DNA of 64,000 bases from Acridotheres tristis. Taxonomy: Eukaryota > Chordata > Aves > Passeriformes > Sturnidae. Numbering within the stretch: position 1 is the stretch's first letter; every line of letters starts with the position of its first letter. Shown piece by piece: positions 58,077 to 64,000 of the stretch. The stretch covers positions 71,759,285 to 71,823,284 of the forward strand of contig CM072885.1 of assembly GCA_037013685.1 (NCBI GenBank), given 5' to 3'. The notes beneath the pieces were generated by a model, which ran no database searches, had not been told where the DNA came from, and worked only from the letters and a program-made list of their open reading frames with translations. The translations under genes and the position numbers were made by a program.

Positions 58077-58909
58077 ATGAAGTTGATGCTTCCGTGGAAT
58101 ATATTAATATATTACTGTATATCCACATTTTCATGGAATGGTACAGTGGGAGACTGAGCAAACACTCTTCTGGCAACTTAGTGGAACAGCTAAAAGGCTT
58201 TGCATGCTCGCTTCTTTAAGCTGCTTTTTTTTTTTTTCTTTAGTGAATACAGTAGTCTATATTTGATGAAAAGAAAAAGTAACCATCACCATTTCCTCCC
58301 AGGAGAGCTGTTGGCAGCTGGCAGGGCTGACTGAGTCTGGCAGTGGCTGCCAAGGGATTGTGGATGTCGGTGCTGCCCTTGGGCTGTGCTGGACAATAAT
58401 CTTGGGTCATTTGTCAGCTCGTGTCCTTTGCAGCTCGCTGGGATGTGTTGGGTGATGGTGTTGATGGAATTGTTGTCCTTTGCAGCCAGCTCTGGGATTT
58501 TGGTGTGGTGCAGGGTGGCTGAGCCCTTTGCAGGACTCTCCATCACATCTGCTTTGGTGTGAGCCCTGCCAGAGGAGGGGCTTGGGAAACCTCGGTGTAA
58601 GCAGTCAGTGTTACTGGTGATTTATTTTGCTTTTTTTCACCCTCTAGGATCCCCTTTCACTTGTAAAGTACACTTTATTTGGCCTAATGTTTTCTAGATG
58701 TAAAGAAAATGGTATTTTTTAAAGAAAATTAATCTAGAAATTCAATCCTTTATGCACCAAAGTTGGCTTTGAAAAGGAAAGTAAAATCATTTTCTTGCTT
58801 AATAAGCAAGGAGCCGTGGATTTTTTTTAACTGACAAATAGAGATGTGTCTAACCTGTTAGTCTTTGTATGGAGACAAAAATGTTGCATATAGATAATAG
58901 GACATTGCT

Positions 58910-58917
58910 TGTAAATA
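58910..58917 (+). promoter_or_regulatory. AEBP2: Pumilio response element TGTAAATA
   Basis: An exact match to the UGUANAUA consensus of PUM1/PUM2 in the probable 3'UTR. It would promote mRNA decay or translational repression. Short motifs occur by chance, but a second copy lies 77 nt downstream. Confidence 0.55.
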
Positions 58918-58993
58918 TTTCAGCAGATTTGTAATATATTTTTATATTATGAAATGTACTGTAGATGTTTTTCTAGAGGCATGAAAGGTAAAA

Positions 58994-59001
58994 TGTATAT
59001 A
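58994..59001 (+). promoter_or_regulatory. AEBP2: Pumilio response element TGTATATA
   Basis: A second exact UGUANAUA match, in the preferred UGUAUAUA form, 84 nt after the first element starts. Confidence 0.55.
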
Positions 59002-59916
59002 TGATGGTAGAAATAATATTGAAGGATATTGTAATTCACTAGTGCTGCCAGAAGAATTGTTTAAAAAAAGCACCTTCCTTAACAGTAAAAAAAAAAACCA
59101 CCTTCTTTTACATACCTAAGGGACTATATACTACTGTTAGTATCTGTTGTAAGAACAAAAATACATTGAACATCCTTCCCAGAAATCTTAGAGGGATGAA
59201 TAGTACCCATAATGAATTCATGGCACTCCTTTCTAATAGTGAACACACAATTAGTTTTTTCCTTGCTGTGGGAAGGAACTAAGATGTAAAATTTGTATGG
59301 ATATATGCAGTCAAACTGCAGAGTTAGTCCTCCTTATTGGGGAGGAATTTACTACAGTGAAACTAATAACCAGCAGTTTTTACACTAAATTTTTATGAAA
59401 TAGATTAAAACTTAAAGTAACCCTTTGGTTGCAGAAGTGAGCATATCCTAATGGAATACAAATGCATTCTGCATTGGTACTGACACGTGTCTTGCTTGGC
59501 TCCAGTGGGTTCAAAATGTTACTTATATACACAAAAAAAAATAATCTTATCAATGATATGAAGTGCAGATTAAAAGCACCACTAATATAAGATGTTCTGG
59601 AATGGTTGTTTAATAAGGGTATTATTCATAAAATCTGTAGTGACGTGACTTTATTTTTGGAAAAAATGCAGTGTTTTGGTTTTTTATTTTTATTTTTTTG
59701 CTTGAGCACTTCACCTACTGCTTTTTCTGTACCTATAAAGTAATCCGTAATCTTTGTTTCTTTTTTTTTTTTTTTGAATTTGTTATAAAATTGCCAAATA
59801 GAAGTGTTTCAGATATAGTTTGTATTTGTATTTTTTTAATTTTATTGCTTCATGAGTTTCTTGTAAGTCATTTATAATTGACAGATGATTGTAGACCTTG
59901 CCTGAGTATTTTTTCT

Positions 59917-59922
59917 AATAAA
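59917..59922 (+). promoter_or_regulatory. AEBP2: Distal poly(A) signal AATAAA of AEBP2
   Basis: A canonical hexamer at the end of a long U-rich stretch. Sequence character changes after it. Cleavage would fall at about 59935-59950. Other AATAAA hexamers exist further downstream (about 63054), so this is the likely but not proven main site. Confidence 0.6.
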
Positions 59923-59945
59923 ACAAAGCAAACAAACCTCGTAAG

Positions 59946-62900
59946 CTTCCAAATTGTAACATTTCTATGGAGTTTTCAAAAGCAAATATAAAACCACACT
60001 GTTTCCTGTGTGAGTTGTAACACACACCTTTACACAAGGGGGAGTTGATGGATTCAAGTATTGTGGTGTTCATGTAAAATGTGACTTTTCCTGGGTTTGA
60101 AAAAACTATTATCTGCTATTCGAAGGGCAGAGTTTCTGCTTTGGAAGGAAAAACCAGTTTAAATAACAAACATCTGTGAAGAGAGGGATACATGGGATTT
60201 AATTAAACTTTCCATAATAGTCAAAAGGTAAGTGCATATTTGGCTGGGTTTTACCTTATCAAAGTGAATTGCTGAAACTCTTCAGTTATTTGCATGCTGC
60301 AGGTTTGGGAATTACCTGGTGGTGTTTTTGTTTCAAATGCCAGGGCTGTTCTCTGAAGCTCTGCTGCAGTTTTTGGGTTTGCCCCTGGGTAGATTTCCAT
60401 TTTTTTGGAACACCAGGTCCATGGAACTGCCACAGGGGTGCTGATCACTGTCCTGAAAATACTCTTATTCTTACTCATGCAAAGTGTTTCTGAAATAATT
60501 GGCCTCGCCCCTTTTAAGTAATTCCATGTGCTTTGCTTTGGGATGTTTGGGATGTAACATTTCAAGGTTTCTCCCTGTCTTTCTCAAGAACATTTTTTTC
60601 ATGTTAGGTTTTCCAGACATCTCCACATTGCATTCCCTCCCAGCTCGAGTGTTTATTTTCTTTGTAGAGAAATGTCAGCTCCTTGAAAGTCACACTTTTT
60701 GGGAGTTGCAGTGTCCATGAGTATCTGTGCTCAGAGTCCCGTTCTTCTGGAATGTGTTGGCTTGAACTGGGCAGTGTTCTAAAATGGAATAACAGGATTT
60801 TGGAGTGAGGGATGGTGCTTGGGGCTCTGCCTGATGCTTCAGTGGATGGAAATTCTTGTCTGGGAAATCCTGCTGCCATTTGGGCATAGCTGATTGTTTG
60901 ATACTGGATCTGTTTGCTAAAGCACCTTAATAATCTGTTTATTAAAGACACAGCAGAAACAAATTGGTATTTTTCCTAGTTTGAATATCATTTTCTTCTT
61001 CCTTTGAATATAATTTCTAAAATTACTGTGGGTCTTTCAGATTTTGGCCAAAATGTCCAATAGGTTGCATTATATTTTTCCTCTGTAGTCCATGAAATAA
61101 TTCTATCAGTCATTTCAAATTGAATTGCACATTAATTCTGGACTAGCTTCATTTGGAACAAGCAGTGAATTGTGTTCAAACATGCATTGTTTTTAATGCT
61201 GGAAATTCAAGTGGTTGATTTCTGTTCCCTTCAGCTTTTCAGTGCTGTGTGTGAATTAATTAGTGCAGAAGACTGGTCTTGTTTAATACTTCAGTCTGAA
61301 ATTGATGATTTATTCTCACTTAATGCTTTCTTGCCTTGACAATTTAAATTTGTGAATAACCCGAGCCTAAGTGTTCCTCTTGTCATATTAATGTATGACA
61401 AGTGCAACAGAAGAAAATCATGTAATAGGAAAGTTGGCTTTTAAAAAAGCAGCTGAATCTTTGACTTCTTTCAGCCATTGGTGTTTATTTATTCCAAGCA
61501 AAGAATATTCTGGTAAACTTCATTGAGTCAACTTTTATTTAAAAATTCTGTGTTATGTTTTGGGGGAGGGGGAGATGAGCAGCACCTGCCCTGCTGTTGT
61601 GAGCAACACAAAAACTTGTGCTGCAACCTCAAAGTAGTTTAATGTGTAATTTCTGAAATGACTTTAAAACAGACAGCAGCTTCCTGTCCTTTCGGGGTGG
61701 TGGCAGAATTGGGAATTCTCTGGTGGGGTCACCCAGGCCAGGAGTTGATGTTCTCTGGGCTGCACATTTGGGTGGAGAAGGGAAGGAGGAGCTGCTGCTT
61801 CTGGCTTTGGTGGCTCTTGGAAGTTGAGAGCTCAGCTCAGGACTGGAAGGAGCTGTGGTCTGGAATCTGAGCTCATTTCCTCTTCCCTCCCACGGAAATC
61901 CATGCACTTATCTCCAAGTCTTATCTGGAGAAGAGTTAAAATCAGGACGTGTCTGTCCTGTGGAGTAAGGAGATGTAGTTCAAAGAGTCAAGGGAATAAA
62001 ATTGTGTTGATTACACACAAAAAGGAGGCTCCTGGTTCTCAGCCAGTTGAGGATAAATTTAAGTCCTGCAGTTGTTTGTGAAGATTAATGTGCTGTGATT
62101 GATGCTACATTATTTGTTTTTCCTAATTCTAAAACTAGCCCTTTGAACTTTTGTAAATCCTCCTCGGTAGTAAAGCAACAAATACTAAGTAATATGATAA
62201 ATCTGTTTATTTCTTCCCAAATGAGAGCTAATTGCTGATAACATCCCCTTGGCTTGGCTTGTGTGCAGGAGATTTGAGTCCTGTCTGTTGGATGCTGTTC
62301 AAAAGAATTGTCAGATTTTAATATCCTTTCGTGTTGGTGCTTTGCCTGTGTTTGTAGCCTCAGTGCAGGATGAGGGATCCCCGCGTGGATTTACAGAATT
62401 GCCCTGATGTGAGACCCTCAGTTGCCCTTTGGCTAATCGGGGGCTACTGAGTGTCTCAAAGGGGGAGGCTTGGAGAAAAGGAGAACCTTGAAACCTTGTG
62501 AAACGATCCAAGAATGTCCCTTTGGTCAGCTGGGACACCCCCAGCCCCTTCCCTGGCAGGACAGCAGGAGGAGATGCCAAATCCTTGACCAAGGGCTCAG
62601 CAAAAAGTGCGAGATCAGTGTGACTGCAGCACCCGTGTCATCCCAAACCCAAAGCAGCGCTGTACCGGCTGCTGGGAAGGAAATGCCTCCATCCCAAATG
62701 AAATCGGGACACAGGAGCAGAAACGGAATCCCCCGTCCAGACTCTGGGATCTCCTTTCTCTCAGTGTCATTCCTCAGCCTGTCCTTGGCTTGGGTCATCC
62801 ATGGAACATCGTGTTAAACTCCTGTGGCTCAGTGGCATTTGCAGACATGAGGAGTGTCCCCAGTGCCTCCCTGACTTTAGGAGGACGTGGTCATGGATAT

Positions 62901-64000
62901 TTGACTTGTCTACCTCTGTTCAAAGCTCTTGTCTGAAACACAGATTGTGAAATCGGGGGGAATGGAACACGGTGTTGCTCGTGATTCATTTAAGCCAAAA
63001 TGCTCAACATGAGCCACTTAAACGTGTCTGGGCACTGAAATAAATGTTTGCATTTACATAATTTCCAGGCCAAAAAATTAATAAATGTATTGTTTTGGGA
63101 GCAAAGCCTTGGAATGTGACATTCAAGACGGCCCCTAAGCCATAAAAGCATTTTAAACAGTTCTAATTTTAAACACTTTGCAGCTTTTACTTCCTAGTGA
63201 ATATGAGGCAGGGGCTTGGACCCTGCTTGCTTTTTCTTTCTTCATATCATAAATATTCTCTCCTAGAGCATGGAAAATAAGTCAATTACACTTCAAATTG
63301 TTTCTTGCAGAGCAGATGTGTGCATACAGCAACTGTAGCTGAAAGCCCAAGTATTTAATTAGCAGTTGCCTGCAGCTGGATTCTTTCTCTTTAAACAAAT
63401 GAGGAGGAAGGAAAGCAGAGAAGGATAGCAGGAGACATTCTGCTGATAGCAAGCAAGTTCACGTGTAATTATTTATTAAAAATTGTCCTCTGCCTCCATC
63501 CTGGGAGCCATCCTGTGGTGTTGCTGCCTTTCCATTGTGCTGTGCAGTCACCCATGAATGAATTCTGTGTCCTCTCTGCCCAGACCCCTGCGTGCCTCAG
63601 CCGAGTGACATTCATGGGGCTGCACGCCTTCAGAAAGGAGGATCACACATCTGAGGGGGTTTAATAACCCTGTGCTCGTCTGTTGGTTTTGTTGTAGCTG
63701 TTCCCTGTGCAGTTGTTGAGTTTGTGATTGATTTGGAGACTGCAGATTTGTGGCAGAGCTCAGAGTGGGTTTTCCTCGTGGGCAGAGCTGGATGGGTTTG
63801 CTGCTGGAGGTGTAACATGGGTTCTGTGGCTGAAATCCGTGACGGTGGTAGTTCTTTGTGTGTTTTACATCTCATTGACTGGTTACAAATAGCTGTTAAA
63901 GGGGGCAGATGTGGAGAAATGTTGTGTGGATGTTGTAAAAATTTCAGAGAGCTGCTTTGTGGATAAAAGGTGGCCTCTGTCTTAAACTAAACTGCATTTC
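59946..64000. other. Downstream non-coding sequence, nothing recognised
   Basis: AT-rich unique DNA with GC-richer patches at about 61660-61900 and 62340-62900. Open frames are short, overlapping and without family resemblance. AATAAA hexamers occur (for example near 63040-63085). The next gene expected from mammalian order (PDE3A) is not visible. Confidence 0.55.

Larger units (their letters stand above)
16942..59945 (+). other. AEBP2: AEBP2 gene, ATG to probable poly(A) site
   Basis: This entry spans the whole transcription unit from the start codon to just past the poly(A) signal. Eight coding exons of 668, 208, 108, 187, 125, 68, 114 and 31 nt add to 1509 nt, which is exactly 503 codons including the stop. 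The splice junctions fall after codon phases 2, 0, 0, 1, 0, 2 and 2, and each joins in frame. AEBP2 is a non-catalytic PRC2 subunit that binds SUZ12 and RBBP4/7 and nucleosomal DNA, stimulating EZH2 methylation of H3K27 in the nucleus. The family assignment rests on near-continuous identity to the remembered human protein from residue 200 to the end, including three C2H2 fingers. Introns total about 39.5 kb, much shorter than in the human gene as I recall it. The transcription start is not visible directly. Confidence 0.96.
57902..59945 (+). other. AEBP2: AEBP2 3'UTR (probable)
   Basis: About 2 kb of AT-rich sequence after the stop, lacking repeat families and ending near a canonical poly(A) signal. 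It contains two perfect Pumilio elements, U-rich tracts and a GC-rich block at about 58285-58600 that is unlike the rest. The final 250 bp (59700-59945) is strongly U-rich. The upstream and downstream limits are inferred from the stop codon and the AATAAA. Confidence 0.7.

Noticed and set aside
1..64000. tRNA, rRNA, CRISPR arrays, bacterial operons or intact viral genes
   Set aside because: No cloverleaf box A/B pairs, spaced direct repeats with unique spacers, Shine-Dalgarno-linked frames or retroviral domains were seen. The window is ordinary vertebrate nuclear DNA.

Overview
This 64-kb window is vertebrate nuclear DNA carrying one protein-coding gene on the + strand, with introns. The organism is most likely a bird. 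Four fragments look like the 3' ends of CR1 LINEs, including their terminal ATTCTGTG-type tails. The gene is compact, and the flanks are full of GC-rich minisatellites. I could not fix the species; a passerine is plausible but unproven.

The gene is AEBP2 (AE-binding protein 2), a zinc-finger accessory subunit of Polycomb repressive complex 2 (PRC2.2, with JARID2). I traced eight coding exons, 16942-17609, 35280-35487, 38416-38523, 46098-46284, 50830-50954, 53616-53683, 56153-56266 and 57871-57901. Every intron is GT-AG and every phase is compatible. Together they give 1509 nt, or 502 residues plus stop. The protein order is a low-complexity acidic/Ser/Gly N-terminal region (exon 1), C2H2 finger 1 (exon 2), finger 2 (exon 3), finger 3 plus a Lys/Arg-rich segment (exon 4), and the conserved C-terminal SUZ12/nucleosome-interacting region (exons 5-8). 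The gene starts in a strong CpG island (about 16.0-17.8 kb). A likely 3'UTR runs to a poly(A) signal at 59917. A long-isoform terminal intron (57898-58042) is a credible alternative end.

Layout: 1-16 kb is upstream non-coding DNA with a cluster of tandem arrays: a 12-bp repeat at 2616, a 72-copy 9-bp repeat at 2811, a pyrimidine tract at 3890, a 20-bp EcoRI-bearing repeat at 6891, a 108-copy AGCT-rich pentamer at 9352 and (AAGAG)n at 12771. CR1 pieces lie at 10072 (minus) and 15730 (plus). The promoter carries a 23-bp repeat array (16437-16643). Introns 1-7 fill 17.6-57.9 kb, with a large TGGA-type array at 28119-28952 and CR1 tails in intron 3. From 59.95 kb to the end I recognise no gene.

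No new enzyme system or operon is present. The most interesting leads are regulatory: four kappaB-consensus motifs delivered by the promoter minisatellite, an optional terminal intron with an embedded AATAAA that may switch the AEBP2 C-terminus, a weak exon 2 donor, and an immunoglobulin-switch-like AGCT array upstream. Comparisons to human or mouse AEBP2 are from memory, because no search could be run.
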